This document shows, piece by piece, positions 17,218-26,046 of a stretch of 64,000 nucleotides of DNA (position 1 is the stretch's first letter; each line of letters starts with the position of its first letter). This DNA comes from Sphingorhabdus profundilacus (GTDB taxonomy: Bacteria > Pseudomonadota > Alphaproteobacteria > Sphingomonadales > Sphingomonadaceae). The position numbers and the translations under genes were made by a program. The DNA lies in assembly GCF_009769755.1 (NCBI RefSeq), contig NZ_SDWJ01000001.1, forward strand, positions 806,001 through 870,000. Reading direction: 5' to 3'. The notes under the pieces are model-generated. The model was not told where the DNA came from. It saw only the letters and a program-made list of their open reading frames with translations, and ran no database searches.

Positions 17218-17231
17218 ATGACGTTAGTCAT
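17218..17231. promoter_or_regulatory. Perfect palindrome upstream of ampG
   Basis: ATGACGTTAGTCAT is a 5+5 inverted repeat around GTTA, placed between the AAAGTCAC array and the ampG ribosome-binding site. It contains the decamer TGACGTTAGT, which also occurs upstream of the merR gene at 4479-4488. An operator is the likely role. Confidence 0.5.
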
Positions 17232-17259
17232 TCAGACAAAGAATATCGGAGGGGTCCGG

Positions 17260-18828
17260 ATGTCGGTCGATTTAGCACGCTTTTTCATTTTTATCGCGAT
17301 CCTTGCATCTTTGCCAGTGATCGCGTTGCTCGTTCCCGCATTCCGTCCCTATCTCCGTAAAAATCCGGTCATCACCTTTCTTCTGGGAATATCGAGCGGT
17401 TTCCCGCTCACCCTGCTGGTCGCCACCATGACATTCTGGTTGGCAAAAGTCGGCATTGATACCGCGACGATTGGTTTCGCGGTGGCATTGGGCATTCCGT
17501 ACACGATCAAGTTTCTTTGGGCGCCTTTGGTCGACAAATTGCGTTTGCCATTTTTGACGAAAGCCTTCGGCCAGCGTCGCAGTTGGCTGTTTTTCGTGCA
17601 GGCGTTGCTGTTCTTTTCGATATGGCAATTGGGGGCAAGCAACCCGCAACCGGGCAACATGACGCTGTTCGCAATCTGGGCGCTGATTACAGCGTTCCTC
17701 TCCGCGACGCAGGATATCGTCATCGATGCCTATCGCATCGAGATATTAGAAGAAGACGAATTTGCCCACGGAACGGCAACCAACCAATTCGGATATCGCA
17801 CTGGCAATCTGATTGCGGGGGCAGGCACGATCTATTTCGCTTCCCAAGAAGGATTAGGCCTTGGGTGGGCCACTGCCTACGGATTGACCGCTTTCTGTAT
17901 CATTCCAGCCATTGTCGGTGCGCTTTGGGCGGGTCCGGGCAAATTTGTGGACCGGTTCGCGCATGTGTCCGGCATGAAGCCTGGCCAGTGGTTAACCGAA
18001 GCGGTGGTTAATCCGTTCCGCGAATTTCTGACACGGCACGGTGCCTTCATCATATTGGGCTTTGTGCTGGTCTACAAAGTGGGCGATGCCATGGGGCAAG
18101 CGATGCTTAGTCCGATGATCGTCGATCTTGGCTTTTCCGATCTGGATTATATTTCCGCGAACAAGCTCTGGGGCTTTGGCGCACTGATTGTTGGTTCTGC
18201 CTTAGGCGCACCCTTTATATTGTGGCTTGGCATGGGCCGGGCGCTTCTGATTTCGGGCTTGATGATGATGTTTTCGAACGTCATGTTCATGATATTGGCG
18301 GCTTCCGGCAACAATTACTGGATGATGGTTGCCGCGATTTGCACCGAAAATATGACCAGCGGCATAGGCTTGACCGTGTTCACAACCTATTTGTCGGGGC
18401 TATCCAGCATTGCTTACACCGCTACGCAATTCGCCTTGCTATCTTCATTTGCGGGTGTTGGTCGCACTTTCATGGCCGGACCTGCGGGCATTGTCGCCGA
18501 AAAGGTGGGTTGGGTCGGTTTCTGGGGCTTTACTGTGGTGGCAGCTATTCCGGGAATGATACTGCTATGGGTCCTGTGGAGTAAAGGCTATGTTGTACAG
18601 AGTATTCATCAGGTGGAGGCAGTCGACGAGAAGGCACTGAAAGAACCGGTGGGACCTGCCCGCATCTTTGGCTTTGTCCTCGTTGTCGTAGGTCTAATTG
18701 GCCTCCTCTTGTCGCAACCCTTGGAACTCGCGAATAGCATAACAGCTATTTTTGCAGCGGTCTTGGCGTTGGGTGGCTTGCTGGCTTGGAAGGGACAGGG
18801 AAAGCTCTCAGGTTCGCAAGTTTCGTAA
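17260..18828 (+). CDS. ampG: AmpG-family muropeptide permease (MFS)
   Basis: AmpG imports anhydromuropeptides released from the cell wall so they can be recycled, and so feeds the signal for AmpR-type beta-lactamase induction. The 522-residue protein shows the AmpG pattern: SGFPLTLLVATMTFWLAKVGIDTATIGF, then IPYTIKFLWAPLVD, GQRRSWLFFVQ, and SATQDIVIDAYRIEIL. It has about 14 hydrophobic segments. The start at 17260 is set by GGAGGGG 5-11 bp upstream; an in-frame ATG at 17218 lies inside a palindrome and has no ribosome-binding site. An unusual promoter region with three 17-bp direct repeats and a palindrome precedes it. Confidence 0.88.
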   Translation: MSVDLARFFIFIAILASLPVIALLVPAFRPYLRKNPVITFLLGISSGFPLTLLVATMTFWLAKVGIDTATIGFAVALGIPYTIKFLWAPLVDKLRLPFLTKAFGQRRSWLFFVQALLFFSIWQLGASNPQPGNMTLFAIWALITAFLSATQDIVIDAYRIEILEEDEFAHGTATNQFGYRTGNLIAGAGTIYFASQEGLGLGWATAYGLTAFCIIPAIVGALWAGPGKFVDRFAHVSGMKPGQWLTEAVVNPFREFLTRHGAFIILGFVLVYKVGDAMGQAMLSPMIVDLGFSDLDYISANKLWGFGALIVGSALGAPFILWLGMGRALLISGLMMMFSNVMFMILAASGNNYWMMVAAICTENMTSGIGLTVFTTYLSGLSSIAYTATQFALLSSFAGVGRTFMAGPAGIVAEKVGWVGFWGFTVVAAIPGMILLWVLWSKGYVVQSIHQVEAVDEKALKEPVGPARIFGFVLVVVGLIGLLLSQPLELANSITAIFAAVLALGGLLAWKGQGKLSGSQVS

Positions 18829-18847
18829 TCCTCGAAACAAAGAGATG

Positions 18848-18874
18848 GTCACCCTGAACTGGTTCCATGGTCCA
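18848..18874. repeat. Decayed family A arm (left)
   Basis: GTCACCCTGAACTGGTTCCA at 18848 followed by TGGTCCA is a degenerate family A arm. The matching inverted arm is at 19157-19171. The two flank a complete family B element, so the family A doublet was probably split by insertion. These repeats occupy the 358-bp gap between ampG and folC, which holds no gene. Confidence 0.6.
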
Positions 18875-18945
18875 TTTTGCCTCTCTACGTCTGACCTGCG
18901 TGGCACGGTTTCGTTTGTATATGCCGAAACCCAGACCCACATTTT

Positions 18946-19114
18946 GTCATTCCCGCGCAGGCGGGAATCCATGGCGTGACTTTTCGGTTGGAATGGTTCG
19001 CGCAAAGACGCGAAGACGCCAAGGGGTTGCTTTGTGCCTTCGCGTCTTTGCGCGAACAATAGGCGTTGTTAGGTGGCAAGGGCAGCCCATGGATCCCCGC
19101 CTTCGCGGGATGAC
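18946..19114. mobile_element. Family B compound inverted-repeat element, copy 1 (MITE/REPIN-like)
   Basis: The outer arms are GTCATTCCCGCGCAGGCGGG at 18946 (continuing AATCCATGG) and its inverted partner CCATGGATCCCCGCC to 19114 (ending GCGGGATGAC). Inside is a second, perfect 19-bp inverted repeat, TTCGCGCAAAGACGCGAAG (18997-19015) with CTTCGCGTCTTTGCGCGAA (19038-19056). The nested layout of 169 bp matches copy 2 at 24307. It has no coding capacity, so it would need a transposase encoded elsewhere. Confidence 0.8.
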
Positions 19115-19156
19115 AATGTCGGGCGCTTTGGTGACCAAGTCATGAAAACCTACCCG

Positions 19157-19171
19157 CAAGTTCAGGGTGAC
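19157..19171. repeat. Decayed family A arm (right)
   Basis: CAAGTTCAGGGTGAC is the inverted partner of the arm at 18848. It lies 43 bp beyond the family B element and 16 bp before the folC stop. Confidence 0.6.
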
Positions 19172-19186
19172 GGTATGGAGACAAGT

Positions 19187-20524
19187 TCAATCCGGGATTT
19201 GCTCATTTGCGCGCAAAACTTCGCCCGCAAGATAGAGCGAACCGCAGATCAGCACATCGCCGCTTGGCTCTGTTGCTGTGATCCGGTCCAAAGCCTCGGA
19301 CACGGTCGCGACTGGGTATGTATTCAATACGCCCATATCGTCCTGGACCAACCGGCATAGATCCTTAGCGTCATGATGCTCATGTCCGGGGATGGGCACA
19401 GCATGTAGCGATGCGATCTTATCGGCGAACGGCTCTAGGAAACCAACGGCATCCTTGTTCGCGAGCATGCCGAGAATGACATGCACCGAAGGGCCGTCGG
19501 TTAGCAACTTTGCAATAGCTACGCCGGCATCAGGGTTATGGCCTCCATCTAGCCATAATGTGCGGCCTTTTGGCAATTTGGCCTTCAACGGACCCTCCGC
19601 CAACATTTGCATCCGCGCGGGCCAACGGGTCCGTTCCATGGCAGCAGACAAAGCTGCCTCGGGGATGGCGAGTGCGGATTGGTGACGGAGCATCGCAACG
19701 GCAAGGGCCGCATTATCCGCTTGGTGTGCACCGGACATGCGGGGCAAAGGGAGGGTGAGTTTCCCCTTTTCATCACGGTAGTGCAGGCGCCCTTCATAGA
19801 CCGCGGCGTCCCAATCCGTCCCGCGCGCGAGCAGTTTGGCACTCGTCCGTCGGGCGGTTGCGGTGATGGTATCAACCATCGATGCCGCGTATTTCTGAAT
19901 GAGCAGGGGGGACCCGGCTTTCGCAATGCCTGCTTTTTCAAAGGCAATACGGTCGAGCGGTGCGTCTGGCGTGCCGGCCTCGGGCGCAAGCAGAAATGCT
20001 TCATGGTCGATGCCAAGCGACGCAATTCCACAAGCGACCGGGCTTGCAAGAACATTGGTGGCGTCAAGCCGTCCACCCAAACCGACTTCAACGATGCAGG
20101 CGTCTGCGGGCGTGCGGGCAAAGGCAAGGAAGGCAACGGCGGTGGTGACTTCGAAAAAGCTCGCCTGCAATCCCTCGGCATGGTCGAGCACTTCGGCAAG
20201 GAGCGAGGCAAGCATTCCATCGTCAATCAGCTTCCCCGCGACGCGAATACGTTCGTTGAAGCGGACCAGATGCGGGCTGGAATAGACATGAACTGTCATT
20301 CCGGCGGCCTCAATCGCACTGCGGAGGAAGGCACAGGTCGACCCCTTCCCGTTGGTACCTGCGACGTGAAATGTCGGCGGCAACTGGTGATGCGGATTGC
20401 CAAGCCTGTCGAGCAAGGCGGTAATGCGCTCCAACCCCAGCACATCCCGTCCGGGGGACAGCATGGTCAGCCGATCAAGTTGCGCCTGAACGGCGGGGTG
20501 GGTGGAGTGGGCGTGGTCGGGCAT
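19187..20524 (-). CDS. folC: Folylpolyglutamate synthase / dihydrofolate synthase
   Basis: FolC joins glutamate to dihydropteroate and extends folate polyglutamates. The 445-residue protein has the ATP-binding loop GTNGKGSTCAFLR, the second motif YSSPHLVRFNERI, EVGLGGRLDATN, and the C-terminal GHNPDAGV motif of the Mur-ligase-like domain. It is the last gene of the trpF-trpB-trpA-accD-folC run, an arrangement I recall from many alphaproteobacteria. The gap to accD is enlarged by a family A repeat doublet. Confidence 0.94.
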   Translation of the reverse strand: MPDHAHSTHPAVQAQLDRLTMLSPGRDVLGLERITALLDRLGNPHHQLPPTFHVAGTNGKGSTCAFLRSAIEAAGMTVHVYSSPHLVRFNERIRVAGKLIDDGMLASLLAEVLDHAEGLQASFFEVTTAVAFLAFARTPADACIVEVGLGGRLDATNVLASPVACGIASLGIDHEAFLLAPEAGTPDAPLDRIAFEKAGIAKAGSPLLIQKYAASMVDTITATARRTSAKLLARGTDWDAAVYEGRLHYRDEKGKLTLPLPRMSGAHQADNAALAVAMLRHQSALAIPEAALSAAMERTRWPARMQMLAEGPLKAKLPKGRTLWLDGGHNPDAGVAIAKLLTDGPSVHVILGMLANKDAVGFLEPFADKIASLHAVPIPGHEHHDAKDLCRLVQDDMGVLNTYPVATVSEALDRITATEPSGDVLICGSLYLAGEVLRANEQIPD

Positions 20525-20552
20525 GCGACTAATTGGACCAAATTAAGAGGGC

Positions 20553-20641
20553 GTCACCCTGAACTTGTTTCAGGGTCCATTTTCCGGTCGCGACCGACGT
20601 CTTTACTTGCACGATGGATCCTGAAACAAGTTCAGGATGAC
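20553..20641. repeat. Family A palindromic repeat doublet (accD-folC gap)
   Basis: An 89-bp inverted doublet: the left arm has CCCTGAACTTGTTTCAGGG and the right arm ATCCTGAAACAAGTTCAGGA. Each arm is itself a small hairpin (CCCTGAA..TTCAGGG). The right arm has compensating C/G to T/A changes that keep its hairpin paired (TCCTGAA with TTCAGGA), which suggests the fold matters. Confidence 0.9.
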
Positions 20642-20667
20642 GGGGAGTAGAAAACAACGTTCTTGCC

Positions 20668-21522
20668 TCAAGCCGCCTTCTTCTCGGGCGCCAGATAACC
20701 GATCAACTGTGACAGCACCCCGCGCAAATCGTGGCGGTGGGTGACCATGTCGATCATGCCATGTTCGAGCAGATATTCCGCACGCTGGAAGCCTTCGGGC
20801 AGTTTTTCGCGGATCGTCTGTTCGATCACCCGCTGCCCTGCAAAGCCGATAAGCGCACCCGGCTCCGCGATTTGTACGTCGCCCAGCATGGCATAGGAAG
20901 CCGTTACACCGCCTGTGGTCGGATCGGTCAGCACGACAATATAAGGCAGGCCCGCATCGTGGAGCATCTGGATCGCCACAGTTGAGCGCGGCATCTGCAT
21001 CAGGGACAAAATCCCCTCCTGCATCCGCGCGCCACCAGCGGCAGTGAAAATGATGTAGGGGCATTTGGCGCGGATTGCGGCCTTGACCGCATCGACAAAG
21101 GCTTCACCCACGGCCATGCCCATCGACCCGCCCATGAAGGCGAAATCCTGCACGCTGACGACGGCGGTCTGGCCGTTGATTTCGCCTTTGGCGCTGATCA
21201 TCGCGTCCTGCTCCCCGGTGGCGAGGCGGGCGGCTTTTATGCGGTCGGTGTATTTTTTGGTATCTTTGAACTTCAAAGGATCTTCGCCGACAATGGGTGG
21301 CTTGAGAACATCATAGCTGTCGTCATCGAACAGCGCAGCGAAACGCTCAGCCGGTCCGATGCGGCCATGATGTCCACATTTTGGGCATACCGACTGGTTC
21401 TCCTCAAATTCCTTGAGGAAAATCATGGCATTGCAGCCCTTGCACTTGTGCCAGAGCGTTTCGGCCGTTTCGCGCTTGGCGATGAAGGGGATGGCGTTGC
21501 GGACGCGGGTGACCCAGTTCAT
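20668..21522 (-). CDS. accD: Acetyl-CoA carboxylase carboxyltransferase subunit beta
   Basis: AccD pairs with AccA to transfer CO2 from biotin to acetyl-CoA, the first step of fatty-acid synthesis. The 284-residue protein has the N-terminal zinc ribbon CKGCNAMIF...CPKCGHHGR and the crotonase-fold core [30 protein letters not shown], and [37 protein letters not shown]. It starts 2 bp after trpA, so it belongs to the same transcript. The trpFBA-accD-folC order is characteristic of alphaproteobacteria. Confidence 0.96.
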   Translation of the reverse strand: MNWVTRVRNAIPFIAKRETAETLWHKCKGCNAMIFLKEFEENQSVCPKCGHHGRIGPAERFAALFDDDSYDVLKPPIVGEDPLKFKDTKKYTDRIKAARLATGEQDAMISAKGEINGQTAVVSVQDFAFMGGSMGMAVGEAFVDAVKAAIRAKCPYIIFTAAGGARMQEGILSLMQMPRSTVAIQMLHDAGLPYIVVLTDPTTGGVTASYAMLGDVQIAEPGALIGFAGQRVIEQTIREKLPEGFQRAEYLLEHGMIDMVTHRHDLRGVLSQLIGYLAPEKKAA

Positions 21523-21524
21523 AT

Positions 21525-22310
21525 TCAGGCCTTTCTGGCTGCGACGATTGCGTGTTTCAGGGATGCCACATAATCGCGCAGGGCACCAGCGGCATTGCTG
21601 CCATGCTCCGCCACCAGTTCCACAAGAGCAGACCCGACCACCACGCCATCGGCGACGCGGGCGATGTTGGCGGCTTGCTGAGGCGTGCGGACGCCGAAGC
21701 CGACGGCGACGGGCAGGTCGGTATAGGCTTTCAAGCGGGCAACCGCCTCATCAATGCTGGTCTGGGCCGCCTGTTGCAGGCCTGTTATCCCCGCCACGCT
21801 GACATAATAGAGAAAGCCGGAGGCACCATCGAGTACCGCTGGCAAACGTGCCTTGTCAGTGGTTGGCGTGGCCAGACGGATCAGGTCGATCCCGGCCGAA
21901 CGCAACAATGGTCCGAGTTCGGGGTCTTCCTCCGGCGGGATGTCGACGCATATTACGCCGTCGACGCCTGCCTTGTTGCATTCGGACGCAAACCATTCCC
22001 CGCCCCGGATCGTCATCGGGTTGGCATAGCCCATGAGGACAAGCGGCGTATCAGGGTGGCGCGCGCGGAAGGCTGCGGCAATTGCGAAAATATCGGCGGT
22101 GGTGGTGCCAGCGTTAAGGCTGCGGATATTCGCCTCCTGAATGACAGGGCCGTCAGCCATCGGGTCGGTAAACGGCATCCCCAATTCAATCACATCCGCG
22201 CCACCGGCGACAAGCGCGTCGAGATTGGCCGCTGTGTCGCCATCGCCTGCGGTAATGAAGGTGACGAGCGCGGAGTGTGATTTGGAAAAGGCGGCAGAAA
22301 GGCGGGTCAT
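21525..22310 (-). CDS. trpA: Tryptophan synthase alpha chain
   Basis: TrpA cleaves indole-glycerol phosphate to indole, which passes to TrpB. The 261-residue TIM barrel shows the catalytic glutamate in [19 protein letters not shown], which also includes the second catalytic Asp (E. coli Glu49 and Asp60 equivalents), and the phosphate-binding [11 protein letters not shown] and VVVGSALV segments. The ATG at 22310 has AAAGGGG 6 bp upstream; a GTG two codons earlier is possible. The usual tight junction with trpB is broken by a 106-bp gap holding a family A repeat doublet. Confidence 0.95.
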   Translation of the reverse strand: MTRLSAAFSKSHSALVTFITAGDGDTAANLDALVAGGADVIELGMPFTDPMADGPVIQEANIRSLNAGTTTADIFAIAAAFRARHPDTPLVLMGYANPMTIRGGEWFASECNKAGVDGVICVDIPPEEDPELGPLLRSAGIDLIRLATPTTDKARLPAVLDGASGFLYYVSVAGITGLQQAAQTSIDEAVARLKAYTDLPVAVGFGVRTPQQAANIARVADGVVVGSALVELVAEHGSNAAGALRDYVASLKHAIVAARKA

Positions 22311-22324
22311 GTGCACCCCTTTCC

Positions 22325-22401
22325 GTCATGCTGAACTTGTTTCAGCATCTTAGTTTTCTGCGGCTTGCGAAAGTAAGACCCTGAAACAAGTTCAGGGTGA
22401 C
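22325..22401. repeat. Family A palindromic repeat doublet (trpB-trpA gap)
   Basis: A 77-bp inverted doublet. The left arm is a variant with a compensated hairpin, GCTGAACTTGTTTCAGC; the right arm is CCCTGAAACAAGTTCAGGG. It lies inside the trpBA transcript, 14 bp upstream of the trpA start, so the RNA hairpins sit next to the trpA ribosome-binding site. Confidence 0.9.
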
Positions 22402-22416
22402 AGGCGCGGGGATTGC

Positions 22417-23658
22417 TCATATCACCGTCCCCAAAGCCTCGGCCACGGTGAAGATATCCTTGTCCCCACGGCCACACAGGTTCGCCAAGATGATCTGGTC
22501 GCGGTCCATTTTCCTTGCCTCGCGCTCCACCGCCGCAATGGCGTGGGCGGGTTCGAGGGCGGGGATGATGCCTTCGGTGCGGCACAGCAACTGGAATGCG
22601 CTGAGCGCTTCGACATCAGTCACGCTGTCGTACCGCACGCGGCCAATTTCCTTCAGCCAGCTATGTTCCGGCCCGATGCCAGGATAATCAAGCCCCGCCG
22701 AAATGGAATGCGCTTCGGCAATCTGGCCGTCTTCGTCTTGCAGCAGATAGGTCTTGTTACCATGCAAGATACCGGGGCGCCCGCCAGCCAGACTTGCGGC
22801 ATGTTCTTTTTCCAGACCATGACCTGCGGCTTCGATGCCCAACATCGCGACATCCTTGTCGTCGAGGAAAGGATGGAACAGACCGATGGCGTTCGACCCA
22901 CCGCCGATGGCGGCGACGAGCATGTCGGGCAAGCGACCCGTCCGGCTCAACATCTGGGCGCGGGCTTCCTTGCCGATGACGCTTTGAAAATCGCGGACCA
23001 GTTCGGGATAGGGATGCGGACCGGCGGCGGTGCCTATGATATAAAACGTGTCGTGGACATTGGCGACCCAATCACGCAGGCCTTCGTTCATGGCGTCTTT
23101 GAGCGTGCCCGCGCCGCTGGTTACGGGGATAACCTCTGCACCAAGTAAGCGCATACGAAATACATTGGGCTGCTGCCGTTCGATATCTTTCGCGCCCATA
23201 TAAATGAAGCAGGGCAGGCCAAAGCGCGCGCACACGGTGGCTGTTGCAACGCCATGCTGTCCCGCGCCGGTTTCGGCGATGATGCGCGTCTTGCCCATCC
23301 GTATGGCGAGCAAAATCTGGCCGATGCAATTGTTGATCTTGTGTGCGCCGGTATGGTTCAGTTCATCACGCTTGAACCAGATCTGCGCGCCTTTGCCTTC
23401 TGGCGCGGTCTTGCGGACTTCGTCGGTCAGCCGCTCGGCATAATAAAGCGGGGAAGGGCGTCCGACATAATGCTCCAGCAAATCGTCAAACTGCGCCTGA
23501 AACGCCGGGTCGGTTTTGGCGAGCCGGTAATGCCGTTCGAGATCGAGCACGAGCGGCATCAGTGTTTCGGCCACATATCGTCCGCCAAACTGGCCAAAAT
23601 GGCCACGCTCGTCGGGCTGGTTGCGGAAAGAGTTCGGGGTGGGTTCAGCTGTTGTCAT
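22417..23658 (-). CDS. trpB: Tryptophan synthase beta chain
   Basis: TrpB condenses indole and serine into tryptophan with PLP. The 413-residue protein has the PLP lysine in [26 protein letters not shown], the phosphate clamp GGGSNAIG, and the end motif LCGRGDKD. The ATG at 23658 lies within the 3' end of trpF (14-nt overlap), so the genes are coupled; the frame runs 10 codons further without similarity. It is followed by a repeat doublet and trpA. Confidence 0.96.
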   Translation of the reverse strand: MTTAEPTPNSFRNQPDERGHFGQFGGRYVAETLMPLVLDLERHYRLAKTDPAFQAQFDDLLEHYVGRPSPLYYAERLTDEVRKTAPEGKGAQIWFKRDELNHTGAHKINNCIGQILLAIRMGKTRIIAETGAGQHGVATATVCARFGLPCFIYMGAKDIERQQPNVFRMRLLGAEVIPVTSGAGTLKDAMNEGLRDWVANVHDTFYIIGTAAGPHPYPELVRDFQSVIGKEARAQMLSRTGRLPDMLVAAIGGGSNAIGLFHPFLDDKDVAMLGIEAAGHGLEKEHAASLAGGRPGILHGNKTYLLQDEDGQIAEAHSISAGLDYPGIGPEHSWLKEIGRVRYDSVTDVEALSAFQLLCRTEGIIPALEPAHAIAAVEREARKMDRDQIILANLCGRGDKDIFTVAEALGTVI

Positions 23659-24286
23659 AATCGCGCACCGCTTTGCAGAACTCGGCAATCTTGTCCATAT
23701 CCTTGATGCCGGGTGCAGATTCTACGCCCGACGATGTGTCTACCATCGGTGCGTGCGTCTGGCGCAACGCGTCCGCCACATTCGTCGGGGTCAACCCGCC
23801 TGCCAGACCCCACGGTAATTCATGGCGGTGATCGGCAAGGAGCGACCAGTCAAACCGCATCCCAGTGCCGCCGGGCAATGCCTGCGCCGGGGCATCGAAC
23901 AGCAACAGGTCCGCCGCACCGACAAAACGCGCGCTATTTTTAAGCGTTTCTGCGTCTTTTACGCCAAGCGCTTTCCAGATTTCGGCCGATGTCGCGCCTT
24001 TCAACAGGCGAAGCCATTGGTGCGTTTCGGTGCCATGAAACTGCACCACATCGGGCTTCACAATTTCAAGTGCTTTGGCCGTATAACCGGGTTCGGCATT
24101 GACGAGCAGCAGAACGACCTTCACATGCGCTGGCGTCCGCATGCGTAAGGCCGCTGCCTGTTCAAGGTCCACATAACGCGGACTTGGTTCGTAATTGTTC
24201 AGCCCAATATGCGTCGCGCCACTTTTTGCCGCAGCAACGATTTCAGCTTCGGTCTTCAGGCCGCAAATTTTGATCTGGGTTGGCAT
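23645..24286 (-). CDS. trpF: Phosphoribosylanthranilate isomerase
   Basis: TrpF isomerises N-(5-phosphoribosyl)anthranilate in tryptophan synthesis. The 213-residue TIM barrel has the catalytic cysteine in IKICGLKT near the start, VVQFHGTET, the catalytic aspartate in LLLFDAPA, the phosphate loop [12 protein letters not shown] and LAGGLTP. The ATG at 24286 is preferred over a start 6 codons upstream because the family begins M-x-x-x-I-K-I-C-G. It overlaps trpB by 14 nt. A complete family B element separates it from the upstream GNAT and pyrF genes. Confidence 0.94.
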   Translation of the reverse strand: MPTQIKICGLKTEAEIVAAAKSGATHIGLNNYEPSPRYVDLEQAAALRMRTPAHVKVVLLLVNAEPGYTAKALEIVKPDVVQFHGTETHQWLRLLKGATSAEIWKALGVKDAETLKNSARFVGAADLLLFDAPAQALPGGTGMRFDWSLLADHRHELPWGLAGGLTPTNVADALRQTHAPMVDTSSGVESAPGIKDMDKIAEFCKAVRDYDNS

Positions 24287-24306
24287 GGCAACCCCAAACC
24301 ACATTT

Positions 24307-24467
24307 GTCATTCCTGCGAAAGCGGGAATCCATGGTCTGATATTTTTTACATGAGACGATTTGGTTTGCACAAAGGCACGAAGCAACTTCTTTGTGCCTT
24401 CGTGTCTTTGTGCGAACAATTCCAACCAAAAAGTCAGGCCATGGATTCCCGCCTGCACGGGGATGAC
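24307..24467. mobile_element. Family B compound inverted-repeat element, copy 2
   Basis: The outer arms are GTCATTCCTGCGAAAGCGGG (24307, continuing AATCCATGG) and CCATGGATTCCCGCC (24439, ending GGGGATGAC at 24467). The inner arms TTTGCACAAAGGCACGAAG and CTTCGTGTCTTTGTGCGAA (24398-24416) pair with two mismatches. It shares layout and the internal word CTTTGTGCCTTCG with copy 1. It separates the GNAT gene from trpF on the same strand, 20 bp upstream of the trpF ATG, so it lies where a trpF leader would be. Confidence 0.8.
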
Positions 24468-24486
24468 AATATTGCTAGGTAAGGCG

Positions 24487-24963
24487 TTAAGCGGGATTCT
24501 GCTTCAGCCATTGCATTTCAAAACGATCAAGACACTGGCCGTCCACATCAACGCTTTCCTTCTTTACGATTTCAAAACCCATCGCGGAAAATGCCGGTTG
24601 AGCCATCAGGCTGGCATGAACAAGAATCTTTGAATGACCCTGCGACAGGGCCAATTTGAAGATCATAGCATATAATATTCGAAATATCCCGGTGCCCTGA
24701 AACGGGGGCCGGATGAACGCAAAATCAAGATATCCGTCTTGTTTCAGGCTCATCAAACCAACAATCGCAGCGTCATTTTCTGCAATAGCTATCGACTGTT
24801 CTGCCAAATGCTTATGCCATTCAGGACCAGATCGCGGCACTTCCATCCAAGCGCGACGCTGGGCTTCGTTGTAAAGGCTGGGACCGTTTCTGACGGCATC
24901 AAAGATGACTTCGCCCAAAACATCATAATCGGTTGAATTGGCCCAACGGTAATTTGCAATCAT
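24487..24963 (-). CDS. GNAT-family N-acetyltransferase
   Basis: The 158-residue protein shows the GNAT fold: IAENDAAIVGLMSLKQDGYLDFAFIRPPFQGTGIFRILYAMI covers beta-strand 4 and the acetyl-CoA pyrophosphate loop (Q-G-T-G-I-F in place of the usual Q-G-x-G-I-G). NPA-like MAQPAFSAMGFEIVKKE follows. The ATG at 24963 begins MIANYRWANSTDYD, a typical GNAT start, 4 bp after the pyrF stop; a longer start at 24999 would overlap pyrF. Substrate unknown. Confidence 0.8.
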   Translation of the reverse strand: MIANYRWANSTDYDVLGEVIFDAVRNGPSLYNEAQRRAWMEVPRSGPEWHKHLAEQSIAIAENDAAIVGLMSLKQDGYLDFAFIRPPFQGTGIFRILYAMIFKLALSQGHSKILVHASLMAQPAFSAMGFEIVKKESVDVDGQCLDRFEMQWLKQNPA

Positions 24964-24967
24964 TCCA

Positions 24968-25642
24968 CTAAAGCGTCCCGACGATAGCCCGTGCTGCATC
25001 GTCAGGGCTCTCCGCCTTGGTAATCGGACGGCCTATCACAAGGACGCTTGCGCCGTCGTCGCGGGCTTGCCGCGGGGTGACCGTGCGTTTCTGGTCGCCG
25101 CTTTGGCCACCTTCGGGACGCAGGCCGGGAACGACGAAAAAGCCGTCTTTCCAAAGCTTTTTGACTGCTTTTACCTCATGACCGGAACAGACGATACCAT
25201 CCAGCCCAGCGTCCTTTGCCAATGCCGCAAGTCGGGCGACTTGCGCGTCGGGGCTGTCGGGAACCCCGATACGGCTAAGGTCATGGTCATCAAGGCTGGT
25301 CAGCACGGTCACCGCAACGACCTTTGTATGCGCCCCTGCGGCCGCCTTGGCATCTTCCATCATCGCCCGTCCACCGGCGGCGTGGATGGTGACAATAGCC
25401 GGTTCAAGCGCATGGATCGCCTGCATAGCCTTGGCAACCGTATTGGGAATGTCATGCAATTTCAGGTCAAGGAAGATCGGCAAGCCCAGTTTCTGCACTT
25501 CATGCACACCATGATGGCCATTGGCACAAAAAAATTCGAGGCCCAGTTTTACGCCGCCGACATGATGTTTGATCCGCTTCACCAGTTCCAGCGCATTGTC
25601 GAGATAAGGCGTGTCGATGGCCACATAGAGCGGGTTTGTCAT
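24968..25642 (-). CDS. pyrF: Orotidine 5'-phosphate decarboxylase
   Basis: PyrF decarboxylates OMP to UMP, the last step of de novo pyrimidine synthesis. The 224-residue protein shows the catalytic LDLKLHDIPNTV motif (Asp-Lys-Asp tetrad), VKLGLEFF, and the phosphate-binding VVPGLRPEGGQSGDQKR loop with LVIGRPITKAESP. Its ATG overlaps the lapA TGA (ATGA), so the two are coupled. The open frame upstream to 25756 is antisense or out of frame with lapA and is rejected. Confidence 0.95.
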   Translation of the reverse strand: MTNPLYVAIDTPYLDNALELVKRIKHHVGGVKLGLEFFCANGHHGVHEVQKLGLPIFLDLKLHDIPNTVAKAMQAIHALEPAIVTIHAAGGRAMMEDAKAAAGAHTKVVAVTVLTSLDDHDLSRIGVPDSPDAQVARLAALAKDAGLDGIVCSGHEVKAVKKLWKDGFFVVPGLRPEGGQSGDQKRTVTPRQARDDGASVLVIGRPITKAESPDDAARAIVGTL

Positions 25643-25947
25643 GCGGCATCTCCCGAAGTGTAGCCAGGTTTGGGCCCGGCAGGTGGCGGAGGAGGCGGGA
25701 AGGTAGCGGTCCGCTGGCTGCTCTCCAACGTCAAAATCCGCCGTTTCATGCGCCACATCATGGTGCGGTGGATGGAATAAAGCGGCAAGAAACCGATCAA
25801 AAGTGCGGCAATGACGAGCGCCGGCAATTTAGTATCCAACCGCATGCCGCCCCACAGGCTGATCGAGACAGGCACCCAATTGTTCGTTGCGAACACAATC
25901 AGGCCGACAATCACGGTCACCCAGATCAGTGTTTTCAAAAATCGCAT
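25639..25947 (-). CDS. lapA: LapA/DUF1049-family small membrane protein
   Basis: The 102-residue protein has two transmembrane segments (about 5-22 and 42-60) separated by NNWVPVSISLWGGMRLDTKLPALV, the DUF1049/LapA pattern seen next to pyrF in proteobacteria. After a basic stretch (MMWRMKRRILTLE) the C-terminus is Pro-rich. In E. coli LapA takes part in regulated lipopolysaccharide synthesis, but alphaproteobacterial members lack the LapB partner next door, so the role is uncertain. It is translationally coupled to pyrF. Confidence 0.75.
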   Translation of the reverse strand: MRFLKTLIWVTVIVGLIVFATNNWVPVSISLWGGMRLDTKLPALVIAALLIGFLPLYSIHRTMMWRMKRRILTLESSQRTATFPPPPPPAGPKPGYTSGDAA

Positions 25948-26046
25948 GGGGGGGTGGCTCCTTTTTCCATACCTTATGGGATGTTTGTCGGCTTGGGTAG
26001 GGGGAAGAATTGATTATTGCTCCAGCCCGATCAAAATATCCAACCC

